Shown here: one piece after another, positions 1-7,229 of the stretch
Numbering within the stretch: the first letter of the stretch is position 1
Layout of the letters: each line of letters starts with the position of its first letter
Source: Actinacidiphila oryziradicis
GTDB taxonomy: Bacteria; Actinomycetota; Actinomycetes; Streptomycetales; Streptomycetaceae
Length of the DNA: 64,000 nt
Assembly (NCBI RefSeq): GCF_005047355.1
Contig: NZ_SUMC01000013.1
Location: 62,001-126,000 of the forward strand
Direction: 5' to 3'
The notes under the pieces: model-generated
What the model was told of the DNA's origin: nothing
What the model saw: only the letters and a program-made list of their open reading frames with translations
Databases searched by the model: none
Translations under genes and position numbers: made by a program

Positions 1-114
1 GCGCTCGGCGCCGTCCCCCAGGACGGGTGGACGGTCCAGCGGCTGGCCGGTGAGCCGCTCCGGGCGCTCGCCCAACAGGCCGTTGACAATAAAGCGACAT
101 CTCTTTCGAATTGA
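1..114 (+). CDS. 3' end of an upstream gene (partial)
   Basis: The first frame is open from the window edge to a TGA and encodes 37 residues ending in SLSN. Codons up to about base 90 show the strong third-position GC bias of neighbouring genes, which suggests a genuine C-terminal tail. The piece is too short to assign a family. If real, the promoter-like TTGACA of the next operon lies inside its last codons. Confidence 0.45.
   Translation, partial: ALGAVPQDGWTVQRLAGEPLRALAQQAVDNKATSLSN
83..111 (+). promoter_or_regulatory. candidate housekeeping-type promoter of the sigH operon
   Basis: A perfect TTGACA is followed after 17 bases by TCGAAT, which matches four of six positions of the -10 consensus. 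It lies about 170 bases upstream of the anti-sigma gene, leaving a long leader. A GGGTAC further down (195-200) resembles the -10 of SigB/SigH-type promoters but has no matching -35. Confidence 0.3.
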
Positions 115-282
115 GATACCGAAACCCTAGCCACCGTCCGTACTCATACACTTACCATGGGTGACGTACGACGTACTCCGTCCGGGCGACATCGGGGTAC
201 CGATCGCGATAGCGTCGCTGGCGAACCAGAGAACCAGATCAGTTAAGTAACGAAGTGTGCTTGTGCCACCTTGGAGGTGAGG

Positions 283-696
283 GTGTCCCAGATCGCAGGC
301 GAGCCCGGGTCAAAGGACTTCGTCGAGGTCCGGCTGCCCGCGGCGGGAGCGTATCTGTCGGTGCTGCGTACAGCCACCGCCGGACTAGCGGCCCGCCTGG
401 ACTTCACCCTCGACGAGATCGAAGACCTGCGCATCGCCGTGGACGAGGCGTGCGCCATCCTGCTCCAGCAGGCCGTCCCCGGCTCTGTGCTCAGTTGCGT
501 CTTCCGGCTGGTCGGAGACGCCCTATGGGTGAATGTATCGGCGCCCACCACCGACGGCCGCGCCCCGGAGCGCGACACCTTCGCCTGGACAGTGCTCACC
601 GCGCTGGCCGGCGAGGTGTCCTCCACCGTGGCCGAGGACAAAACCGTCAGCATCAGCCTGCACAAGAAGCGCGGTGCCGGCCCCGGGCAGGCGTGA
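283..696 (+). CDS. RsbW-like anti-sigma factor (likely partner of SigH)
   Basis: This 137-residue protein belongs to the HATPase_c/RsbW anti-sigma kinase family. The N-box is visible in the segment IEDLRIAVDEAC, where RsbW proteins bind ATP-Mg. Such proteins sequester SigB-family sigma factors and are countered by anti-anti-sigma proteins. The start chosen is a GTG preceded at good spacing by GGAGGTGAGG; an earlier in-frame TTG would overlap that ribosome site. It is the first gene of a two-gene unit with sigH 95 bases downstream, which matches the S. coelicolor UshX/PrsH-SigH arrangement (recalled). The family call is firm; the specific partner is inferred from adjacency. Confidence 0.85.
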   Translation: MSQIAGEPGSKDFVEVRLPAAGAYLSVLRTATAGLAARLDFTLDEIEDLRIAVDEACAILLQQAVPGSVLSCVFRLVGDALWVNVSAPTTDGRAPERDTFAWTVLTALAGEVSSTVAEDKTVSISLHKKRGAGPGQA

Positions 697-791
697 GGTC
701 CAAAGATGCAGGCAGCCCGCAGGGGTCAGCGTGTCCCGGTCCCGGTACGGGTCGGTGACGGTACAACCGTGGTCGGAAACGGGGGATCGCC

Positions 792-1733
792 ATGAGTGAC
801 CTGGAGAACAGCGCTCCCGGCGTGGAAAGCCGCGCCGTACCGGTGCAGGCGGTGCCCACCACCGCCATGCCCGAAGTGGATGCGGCGCGGCCCCACCCCG
901 TGTCCCCCAACGACGGAACGGACGCGGCGGAGCAGGCTGATCCCATGGAAGAGCAAGAAGCAGAGCAGCAGCACGACCCGCACAACCGGGCCGGCGCCCG
1001 AGCGCTCTTCCTTGAGCTCAGCCGACTCGACGTGGGGTCCCCCGAGCGTGCCGAGCTCCGCAATCAGCTGGTGCGCATGCACCTGCCGCTGGTCGAGCAC
1101 CTCGCCCGGCGTTTCCGTAACCGTGGTGAGCCGCTCGACGATCTCACCCAGGTCGCCACCATCGGCCTGATCAAATCCGTCGACCGCTTCGACATCGACC
1201 GCGGGGTGGAGTTCTCCACATACGCCACCCCCACCATCGTCGGCGAGATCAAGCGGCACTTCCGCGACAAGGGCTGGGCGGTGCGGGTCCCGCGCCGTCT
1301 CCAGGAACTCCGGCTCGCCCTCACCACCGCCACGGGCGAACTCTCCCAGCGGCACGGCCGGGCGCCCACCGTCCATGAACTCGCCGAGCACCTCAAGATC
1401 TCCGAGGAAGAAGTCCTCGAAGGCCTTGAATCCGCGAACGCCTACAGCACTCTTTCGCTGGACGTCCCGGACACCGACGACGAGTCGCCCGCCGTGGCGG
1501 ACACGCTGGGCTCCGAGGACGAGGCGCTGGAAGGGGTGGAGTACCGCGAGTCGCTCAAGCCGCTGCTTGAGCAACTGCCGCCGCGCGAGAAGAGGATTTT
1601 GTTGCTGCGTTTCTTCGGCAACATGACGCAGTCACAGATCGCCGAAGAGGTGGGCATCTCCCAGATGCATGTCTCGCGGCTGCTGGCCCGCACCCTCGCG
1701 CAGCTGCGCGACAAGCTGCTGATCGAGGAGTAG
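792..1733 (+). CDS. sigH: stress/development sigma factor of the SigB/SigF/SigH family
   Basis: The 313-residue protein has sigma regions 2, 3 and 4. Region 2 reads HLPLVEHLARRFRNRGEPLDD with DRGVEFSTYATPTIVGEIKR, typical of SigB-type factors. Region 4 has the helix-turn-helix TQSQIAEEVGISQMHVSRLL. About 55 residues ahead of the conserved core are acidic and Gln-rich. In S. coelicolor SigH is made in several sizes from alternative starts and processing, and the internal ATG at residue 52 (MEEQEAEQQ) could serve here. SigH is linked to osmotic stress and aerial development and is controlled by the adjacent anti-sigma factor. The name rests on gene order and family. Confidence 0.85.
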   Translation: MSDLENSAPGVESRAVPVQAVPTTAMPEVDAARPHPVSPNDGTDAAEQADPMEEQEAEQQHDPHNRAGARALFLELSRLDVGSPERAELRNQLVRMHLPLVEHLARRFRNRGEPLDDLTQVATIGLIKSVDRFDIDRGVEFSTYATPTIVGEIKRHFRDKGWAVRVPRRLQELRLALTTATGELSQRHGRAPTVHELAEHLKISEEEVLEGLESANAYSTLSLDVPDTDDESPAVADTLGSEDEALEGVEYRESLKPLLEQLPPREKRILLLRFFGNMTQSQIAEEVGISQMHVSRLLARTLAQLRDKLLIEE

Positions 1734-1810
1734 CCCGCCCGCCGGGCATCCGCACCTCCCGTTTCCCCTGCCGCGCCGGCGGCGGCCCCGGCCGCCTAGC
1801 GCGGCTGCGG

Positions 1811-1850
1811 CGTGTCCTGGCACCTCCTGGCACCTCCTGGCACGTCCTGG
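1811..1850 (+). repeat. four-unit 10-bp tandem repeat
   Basis: Four consecutive 10-mers share the frame CACCTCCTGG (first and last units differ by one to three bases). They sit between the sigH stop and the next gene. The unit length matches one helical turn. No gene or terminator explains it. Confidence 0.7.
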
Positions 1851-1905
1851 CCGACTCGGGCCGCCGGGTGGATGCCGGCCGGCACGGCCCGGCTACGCTG
1901 CTGGT

Positions 1906-2340
1906 GTGAGTACAAAGCAGAGTCCAGCCCCCGGGAGCGCCGTGCCGGGACGTCCGGTGCGGTTGACCGCTGCGGCCGTGGTGGCCGCCCTGGAGGGGGC
2001 CGCGCTCGCCGCGTGGGGCATCGGCATGGTCGTACTCGGCATCGTCGGGAATCCCGACAGTCCGCAGCAGGCCGAGGCGGGGGGCCTGACCGTCCTCGCG
2101 CTCGCCGCGATGCCGCTGGCGGCGGCATACGGGCTCTGGCGAGCCCGCCGCTGGAGCCGGGGCCCGGTTCTGATCATCCAGTTGGTCGCCCTCCCGGTTG
2201 CCTGGACCATGATCCAGGCCGGCGGCGGCCTGATCGCGGCCGGCTCCCTGCTGGGGGCTGCCGCCCTGACCGAGCTCGTCCTCCTCGTCCACCCCGCCGC
2301 CACCGAGGCGCTCGGCATCGGCCGCCCGGCCGAGGAGTAG
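1906..2340 (+). CDS. small integral membrane protein
   Basis: The 144-residue protein starts with GTG and shows four hydrophobic segments at about residues 20-45, 62-80, 88-105 and 108-130. An RARRWSRGP stretch between helices 2 and 3 forms a basic cytoplasmic loop. No catalytic motif is seen and I cannot assign a function. It follows sigH in the same direction after a repeat-containing gap, so co-transcription is possible but unproven. Confidence 0.75.
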   Translation: MSTKQSPAPGSAVPGRPVRLTAAAVVAALEGAALAAWGIGMVVLGIVGNPDSPQQAEAGGLTVLALAAMPLAAAYGLWRARRWSRGPVLIIQLVALPVAWTMIQAGGGLIAAGSLLGAAALTELVLLVHPAATEALGIGRPAEE

Positions 2341-2419
2341 CGCCGCCCCCGGAAGCACGCACCGGCAGAGATCCAAGGTGGGTGCTGCCGGGTACCGCCC
2401 GCTGGGTACGCTGGCGACC

Positions 2420-3388
2420 ATGCGTGCTCTCCTCGTGGTCAACCCGGCAGCCACCACAACCAGCGCGCGGACCCGCGACGTGCTCACGCGTGCGCTGGCC
2501 AGCGATCTGAAGCTGGAGGTGGCCACGACGGGATACCGGGGCCATGCCCGCGATCTGGCGCGGCAGGCCGCAGAGGGCGGGGAGATCGAGCTGGTCGTGG
2601 CGCTGGGGGGCGACGGGACCGTGAACGAGGTGGTCAACGGGCTGCTGCACAGCGGCCCGGACCCCGAGGGGTTGCCGGCGCTGGCGGTGGTTCCCGGCGG
2701 CTCGACGAACGTATTCGCGCGGGCGCTCGGGCTGCCGAATGACGTGGTGGAGGCGACGGGGGCACTGCTGGACGCGCTGCGCGAGGACTCCTCGCGTACG
2801 GTCGGGCTCGGTCTGGTCAGCGGGACGCCCGGCACGGAGGACGAGGGGGTCCCGGAACGGTGGTTCACGTTCTGTGCGGGCCTGGGGTTCGATGCGGGCG
2901 TGGTGGGCCGGGTGGAGGCGCAGCGCGAGCACGGCAGGAAGTCGACACACGCGCTCTACATACGCCAGGTGGCGCGCCAGTTCCTCGGCGAGCCGAACCG
3001 CCACGGTGGGACGATCACGCTCGAACGTCCGGGTGAGGCCCCGATACGGGGTCTGGCGCTGGCCATAATCTGCAACACCACGCCATGGACGTATCTGGGG
3101 AACCGTCCAGTGTACGCGTCCCCGGAGGCATCCTTCGACGCGGCCCTGGACGTGGCCGCCCTGTCGAAACTGTCGACGGCCGCCGCCGCCCGCTACGCAA
3201 CGCAACTGCTCCGTTCCACTCCTGAACGCGGACCGCACGGGAAGCACGCGGTGGCTCTGCATGACTTGACGGACTTCACCTTGCATTCCCAGGTGCCACT
3301 GCCGTTTCAGGTGGACGGAGACCACCTGGGACTGCGGACGAGCGCAACCTTCACAGGTGTACGGCGCGCGCTCCGTGTGATGGTGTAA
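2420..3388 (+). CDS. diacylglycerol/lipid kinase family protein
   Basis: The 322-residue protein has the DAGK catalytic fold. The N-terminus LLVVNPAATT begins the first strand, and the nucleotide-binding motif GGDGTVNEVVNGL lies near residue 65. A following GGSTNVFARALGLP corresponds to the conserved GTxND-like loop. Members phosphorylate diacylglycerol or related lipids, and actinobacteria carry several paralogues. The ATG is chosen because the longer reading upstream is low-quality non-coding sequence. Substrate specificity cannot be read from sequence. Confidence 0.88.
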   Translation: MRALLVVNPAATTTSARTRDVLTRALASDLKLEVATTGYRGHARDLARQAAEGGEIELVVALGGDGTVNEVVNGLLHSGPDPEGLPALAVVPGGSTNVFARALGLPNDVVEATGALLDALREDSSRTVGLGLVSGTPGTEDEGVPERWFTFCAGLGFDAGVVGRVEAQREHGRKSTHALYIRQVARQFLGEPNRHGGTITLERPGEAPIRGLALAIICNTTPWTYLGNRPVYASPEASFDAALDVAALSKLSTAAAARYATQLLRSTPERGPHGKHAVALHDLTDFTLHSQVPLPFQVDGDHLGLRTSATFTGVRRALRVMV

Positions 3389-3390
3389 GC

Positions 3391-3411
3391 AGAAGGACCT
3401 AAAGTCCTTTT
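3391..3411 (+). terminator. short hairpin after the lipid kinase gene
   Basis: AAGGAC and GTCCTT form a six-pair stem with a five-base loop directly after the stop, followed by a TTTTAG run. It may act as a weak terminator; the short arms could equally be a protein-binding palindrome. Confidence 0.4.
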
Positions 3412-3646
3412 AGTCGAACGTTTAGGCTGCCCTGCACCCCATGGAAGTATGGCTGTGATGGAACCGACACCGAGGATTCCAAAAAAACTTTCCTGAAGGG
3501 GTTGTATCCGCAGCCCAGGTTTGCGACGCTCTTCTTGGCGATCGGGGCGGCTGCACGATGGGCCGCCTGCCCAGCCCGATTCCTCACAAACACCTGCGGG
3601 ACCATACCAGGAGACTGGTTGACGTCCCGTGTCTTGTCCGAGGATT

Positions 3647-3662
3647 CGTGAAAGCGTTCACA
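3647..3662 (+). promoter_or_regulatory. Crp-type binding site upstream of wblE
   Basis: The sequence CGTGA-N6-TCACA matches the cAMP-receptor consensus TGTGA-N6-TCACA at nine of ten positions. It is centred about 50 bases upstream of the wblE ATG. A TTGACG (3619-3624) upstream is a possible -35, which would put the site near the transcription start. In Mycobacterium tuberculosis the orthologous whiB1 promoter is bound by the Crp protein Rv3676, so the location is meaningful. Binding here is inferred. Confidence 0.6.
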
Positions 3663-3704
3663 TTCACAAGCAACTTGCACGCAATACAAGGAGATGGAGC
3701 AGCC

Positions 3705-3962
3705 ATGGACTGGCGTCATAACGCCGTTTGCCGCGAGGAAGACCCTGAGCTCTTCTTCCCCATCGGCAACACCGGTCCTGCGCTGCTGCAGATCGAGGAA
3801 GCCAAGGCCGTCTGCCGTCGCTGCCCCGTCATGGAGCAGTGTCTGCAGTGGGCACTGGAGACCGGCCAGGACGCCGGCGTATGGGGTGGCCTCAGCGAGG
3901 ATGAGCGTCGTGCTATGAAGCGCCGCGCCGCCCGCAACCGCGCCCGTAACGCCAGCGCCTGA
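3705..3962 (+). CDS. wblE: WhiB-like iron-sulfur transcription factor WblE
   Basis: The 85-residue protein carries the four cluster-binding cysteines at positions 9, 37, 40 and 46, the GVWGG turn at residues 58-62 and a basic C-terminus KRRAARNRARN for DNA contact. Length and sequence match the WblE/WhiB1 group, an essential or near-essential regulator that holds a nitric-oxide-sensitive [4Fe-4S] cluster and binds the principal sigma factor. The ATG follows AAGGAG at suitable spacing. The 316-base upstream region holds a Crp-type site, and a strong terminator follows the gene, so it is probably monocistronic. Confidence 0.95.
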   Translation: MDWRHNAVCREEDPELFFPIGNTGPALLQIEEAKAVCRRCPVMEQCLQWALETGQDAGVWGGLSEDERRAMKRRAARNRARNASA

Positions 3963-4022
3963 CGCGCAAACTTTCCCCCGAGCCGCAGCGCGCAGCACCT
4001 CCGAATCGCGCAGCATCGCAGT

Positions 4023-4060
4023 AACCCCGGCCGCAGCAGTAGAAAGCGGCCGGGGTTTCT
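4023..4060 (+). terminator. strong rho-independent terminator between wblE and the sensor kinase
   Basis: A perfect 12-pair stem (AACCCCGGCCGC with its complement) is followed by TTTCTTG on the plus strand. It sits between two convergent genes and could serve both. Confidence 0.85.
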
Positions 4061-4126
4061 TGCTGTCTGCGCAGAATCCGCGTACAGGGCCCCGCACATG
4101 GAGGTACGGGGCCGGGCTTACGGGTC

Positions 4127-5575
4127 CTACTCTTCCGTCGGGAGTTCCAGGACAACCTTCGTACCCCGCCCGGGGGCGGGCACCATGTCGAAGGTGCCGC
4201 CCAACTCGCCCACCACCAGGGTTCGTACGATCTGCAGCCCGAGGTTCCCGGCCGTCTGCGGGTCGAAGCCCCCGGGCAGCCCGCGCCCGTCGTCCTGCAC
4301 GGTGATGACCAGCGTGTCGCCGGACTTTGCCGAGCTGATCTCGACCGTGCCCTGCTCCCCCGGGCCGAAGCCGTGCTCCATGGCGTTCTGCAGCAGCTCG
4401 GTGAGGACCATCGACAGCGGGGTGGCGACCTCGGCGCTGAGGATCCCGAAGCCCCCGTTGCGGCGCGCGATGACCCGGCCCGGCGAGATCTCGGCGACCA
4501 TCGCGAGCACCCGGTCGGCGATCTCGTCGAACTCGACCCGCTCGTCCAGGTTCATCGAGAGCGTCTCATGGACGATGGCGATCGAGCCGACCCGGCGTAC
4601 GGCCTCCTCCAGCGCCTCCCGTCCCTTGTCGGAGTCCATCCGGCGGGCCTGGAGCCGCAGCAGCGCGGCAACCGTCTGAAGATTGTTCTTGACCCGGTGG
4701 TGGATCTCCCGGATGGTCGCGTCCTTGGTCATCAGCTCCCGCTCACGGCGGCGCAGCTCGGTGACATCCCGGGCCAGCACCAGCGAGCCGACGTGGATGC
4801 CCTTGGGACTGAGCGGGATGGTCCGCAGCTGGATGACACCGCCATTGCCCTCGACCTCCGTCTCGCGCGGCGCCCAGCCGCTGGCGACCTTGGCGATCGC
4901 CTCGTGCACCGCCCCCTTGGCGGGGGCCAAATCGGCCGTCGTGCGCCCCAGATGGTGGCCGACGAGGTCGGCGGCGAGACCGAGCCGGTGGTACGCGGAG
5001 AGTGCGTTCGGACTGGCGTACTGGACGACGCCCTCGGCGTCGAGCCGGATGAGGCCGTCGCCGGCACGCGGCGAGGCGTCCATGTCGACCTGTTCGGTGG
5101 GGTACGGGAAGGAGCCGGCGGCGATCATCTGCGCCAGGTCGGACGCGCTCTGCAGGTAGGTGAGTTCCAGCCGGCTCGGGGTACGGACGGTCAGCAGGTT
5201 CGTGTTGCGGGCGATGACGCCCAGGATGCGGCCCTCACGCCGTACGGGGATGGACTCGACGCGGACCGGGACCTCCTCGCGCCACTCCGGGTCGCCCTCC
5301 CGGACGATCCGGCCCTCGTCGATCGCGGCGTCGAGCAGCGGACGGCGGCCGCGCGGAACCAGATGGCCCACCATGTCGTCCTGGTAGGAGGTGGGACCCG
5401 TGTTGGGCCGCATCTGCGCTACGGAGACGTACCGCATGCCGTCCCGGGTCGGTACCCAGAGCACGAGGTCCGCGAAGGAGAGGTCGGAGAGCAGTTGCCA
5501 CTCCGACACCAGCAGATGCAGCCACTCGAGATCGGACTCGTCGAGTGCGGTGTGCTGGCGTACGAGATCGTTCAT
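4127..5575 (-). CDS. PdtaS-like sensor histidine kinase (HisKA_2 family)
   Basis: The 482-residue protein has no membrane segments. It starts with a GAF-like histidine-kinase N domain (about 1-140), then a PAS-like domain (about 160-260). The dimerisation/phosphoacceptor helix has REIHHRVKNNLQTV with the phosphorylated His, and an HATPase domain has the N-box ELLQNAMEHGF and DDGRGLPGGFD. This layout matches mycobacterial PdtaS, a cytosolic kinase that signals to the RNA-binding ANTAR regulator PdtaR. No response regulator is adjacent. The start MNDLVRQHT is chosen because the family begins there; in-frame ATGs 9 and 16 codons upstream have no better ribosome site. Confidence 0.9.
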   Translation of the reverse strand: MNDLVRQHTALDESDLEWLHLLVSEWQLLSDLSFADLVLWVPTRDGMRYVSVAQMRPNTGPTSYQDDMVGHLVPRGRRPLLDAAIDEGRIVREGDPEWREEVPVRVESIPVRREGRILGVIARNTNLLTVRTPSRLELTYLQSASDLAQMIAAGSFPYPTEQVDMDASPRAGDGLIRLDAEGVVQYASPNALSAYHRLGLAADLVGHHLGRTTADLAPAKGAVHEAIAKVASGWAPRETEVEGNGGVIQLRTIPLSPKGIHVGSLVLARDVTELRRRERELMTKDATIREIHHRVKNNLQTVAALLRLQARRMDSDKGREALEEAVRRVGSIAIVHETLSMNLDERVEFDEIADRVLAMVAEISPGRVIARRNGGFGILSAEVATPLSMVLTELLQNAMEHGFGPGEQGTVEISSAKSGDTLVITVQDDGRGLPGGFDPQTAGNLGLQIVRTLVVGELGGTFDMVPAPGRGTKVVLELPTEE

Positions 5576-5662
5576 GGAGGGCACAGTGGCGAGCGTACCC
5601 ATACATCCAGAAAGCGCACCCATCCGGTCCCCACACCAGGCCTGAACACTCTATGATCTGAC

Positions 5663-5855
5663 TGATGAAAAAACTTCCATCCTCCCCGCACAGGAGGGTG
5701 GAGCGAGGCCCGGCGCTCTCTGCCCTGACTGCGCCCAGGCCTCACGGTCGGTCCTACAGGGCCGTGGGGCACCGCACACCCCGCGCGCCACGGTCCGACG
5801 GCAGCTCCGGGCTGCGGTGCTGGGCCCCTCTTTACACGTTATGTGTAAGAGGGCG
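5663..5855 (+). ncRNA. candidate small RNA, scr5239-like by position
   Basis: A good -10 element TATGAT (5652-5657) would start transcription near 5664. The transcript begins GATGAAAAAAC and folds at once into a perfect nine-pair stem (5677-5685 with 5693-5701, one G-T pair, seven-base loop). More GC-rich stems follow, and a terminator-like hairpin with arms CCCTC-TTTACAC and GTGTAA-GAGGG closes the region near 5853. S. coelicolor encodes the conserved sRNA scr5239 next to the orthologous kinase gene; it was described as about 159 nt and acting on metabolic mRNAs. I identify this only by location and structure. An 85-codon reading from the ATG at 5665 has weak codon bias. Confidence 0.5.
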
Positions 5856-5967
5856 GGTTGAGGGTCCCGTCCTGGCGCCGCGGCCCGAAGTGGCTTCCGG
5901 GGCGGGCGATTCGCCGCCGTGACACCGGCGTCCGTGACACCGGCCTCCGGGTCAGCGCGTCTCCGGG

Positions 5968-7074
5968 TCAGCGCGTCTCCGTGACCTTCGCGAGAGCGCG
6001 GGGCGCGTCCGGATCCTGGCCCCGGGCGATCGTGACCTCGTAGGCGAGCATCTGCAGCGGCAGGATCTCCAGAATCGGCTGGACCTCCTCGGCGACTCCC
6101 TCGGTGGGGAGCACGAAGCCGGCCGAAGCCGCCTCGACGGACTCCTGGCTGCCGATGACGACAAGGTCGGCTCCCCGTCCGCGAAGACGGTCGAGAACAG
6201 GCTGGAGCGCCTCACCGCCCTTGCCGTCCGTGACGATGGCGATGACCGGGGACACGTTGTCGACCATGGCGAGGGGACCGTGCAGCAGATCGGCGCCGGA
6301 GAAGGAGAGGGCGGGGATGTAGCTGGTCTCCATGAGCTTGAGCGCGGCTTCCTTGGCGGTGGGGTAGCCATAGCCCCGGGAGGTGAGGACCAGCCGCTCG
6401 GCGAAGCGGTAGCGGCCGGCGAGGGCCTTCACCTCCTCACGCCGCCCGAGGATCCGCTCGGCCAGCTCCGGGAGCGCCTTCGCGACGAAGCCGTCGCCGC
6501 CGCGCAGTCCCTCGACGAAGAGATACAGGGCGAGCAGCTCGGCGGTGTATGTCTTGGTGGCGGGGAGCGCCTTCTCCGGGCCGGCCAGGACGTCGATGTG
6601 GAACTCGGAGACCTCGGCGAGCGGGGAGCCCGGACTGTTGGTCACAGCCAGCGTGATGGCCCCGGCCTCACGCGCGGCCTTGGTGGAGGCGACCAGGTCC
6701 GGCGAGCCGCCGGACTGGCTGACGGTGATGACGAGGACATCCGTCAGGTCAGGCCGTGCACCGTAGGCGGTGGTGGTGGACATGGAGGTGAGGCCGGCCG
6801 GCTTGCCGAGCAGGATCTCGATCAGGTACTTCGCGTACAGCGCCGCGTTGTCCGAGGTGCCGCGAGCGGTGAGCAGTACGAAGCGCGGCTTCCGTGCGGC
6901 GATCTGCTCGGCGATCGCGCGGATCCGCGGCGCGCCCTCGTCGAGGAGGCGGCGCAGCACCGCGGGCTGCTCGGCCATCTCGCCGGCCATGATCCGCCCA
7001 GGCGCGGTTTCCACGGCCTCCACGGCTTCCCCGAGTTCCACGGCTTCCTGCGGGGTCAGATTCGTGGCTGACAT
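5968..7074 (-). CDS. SIS-domain amino-sugar isomerase/deaminase family protein
   Basis: The 368-residue protein has two tandem SIS domains like the isomerase half of GlmS and the AgaS/FrlB group, with no glutaminase domain. Sugar-phosphate loops are visible as ARGTSDNA and VSQSGGSPD in the first domain, and GYPTAKEAALKLME marks the second. Such proteins interconvert or deaminate hexosamine phosphates. The ATG follows AGGAGG. It lies just downstream of the GlcNAc-uptake operon in the same orientation, but a 19-pair hairpin separates them. A role in handling imported GlcNAc or glucosamine phosphate is an inference. Confidence 0.85.
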   Translation of the reverse strand: MSATNLTPQEAVELGEAVEAVETAPGRIMAGEMAEQPAVLRRLLDEGAPRIRAIAEQIAARKPRFVLLTARGTSDNAALYAKYLIEILLGKPAGLTSMSTTTAYGARPDLTDVLVITVSQSGGSPDLVASTKAAREAGAITLAVTNSPGSPLAEVSEFHIDVLAGPEKALPATKTYTAELLALYLFVEGLRGGDGFVAKALPELAERILGRREEVKALAGRYRFAERLVLTSRGYGYPTAKEAALKLMETSYIPALSFSGADLLHGPLAMVDNVSPVIAIVTDGKGGEALQPVLDRLRGRGADLVVIGSQESVEAASAGFVLPTEGVAEEVQPILEILPLQMLAYEVTIARGQDPDAPRALAKVTETR

Positions 7075-7104
7075 ACGTTGTGCCTCCTGGCTGGGCCCCC
7101 ACCG

Positions 7105-7148
7105 GGTCCGCGGCTCGGCCGGCGCCGGTGCCGGCCGAGCCGCGGACC
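7105..7148 (-). terminator. perfect 19-pair hairpin after the das operon
   Basis: Two perfectly complementary 19-base arms (7105-7123 and 7130-7148) enclose a six-base GCCGGT loop. The hairpin lies between the stop of the glucosaminidase gene and the ribosome site of the SIS gene, all on the minus strand. There is no T-run. It may terminate the das transcript or stabilise its 3' end. Confidence 0.7.
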
Positions 7149-7229
7149 TCCGGAAGGGATCCGGTGGTGTACCGACTCTTACGGGCTGTCGCACGACGGG
7201 CGCGCCGACCGTTGCGCTCTCCCCGTGAG

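Noticed and set aside
195..200. GGGTAC as a SigB/SigH-type -10 before the anti-sigma gene
   Set aside because: No GNNT -35 at 14-16 bases upstream; kept only as a note.
5665..5922. 85-codon leaderless ORF beginning MKKLPSSPHRR
   Set aside because: Weak codon bias, a TTA codon inside a palindrome and strong RNA structure favour a non-coding RNA.
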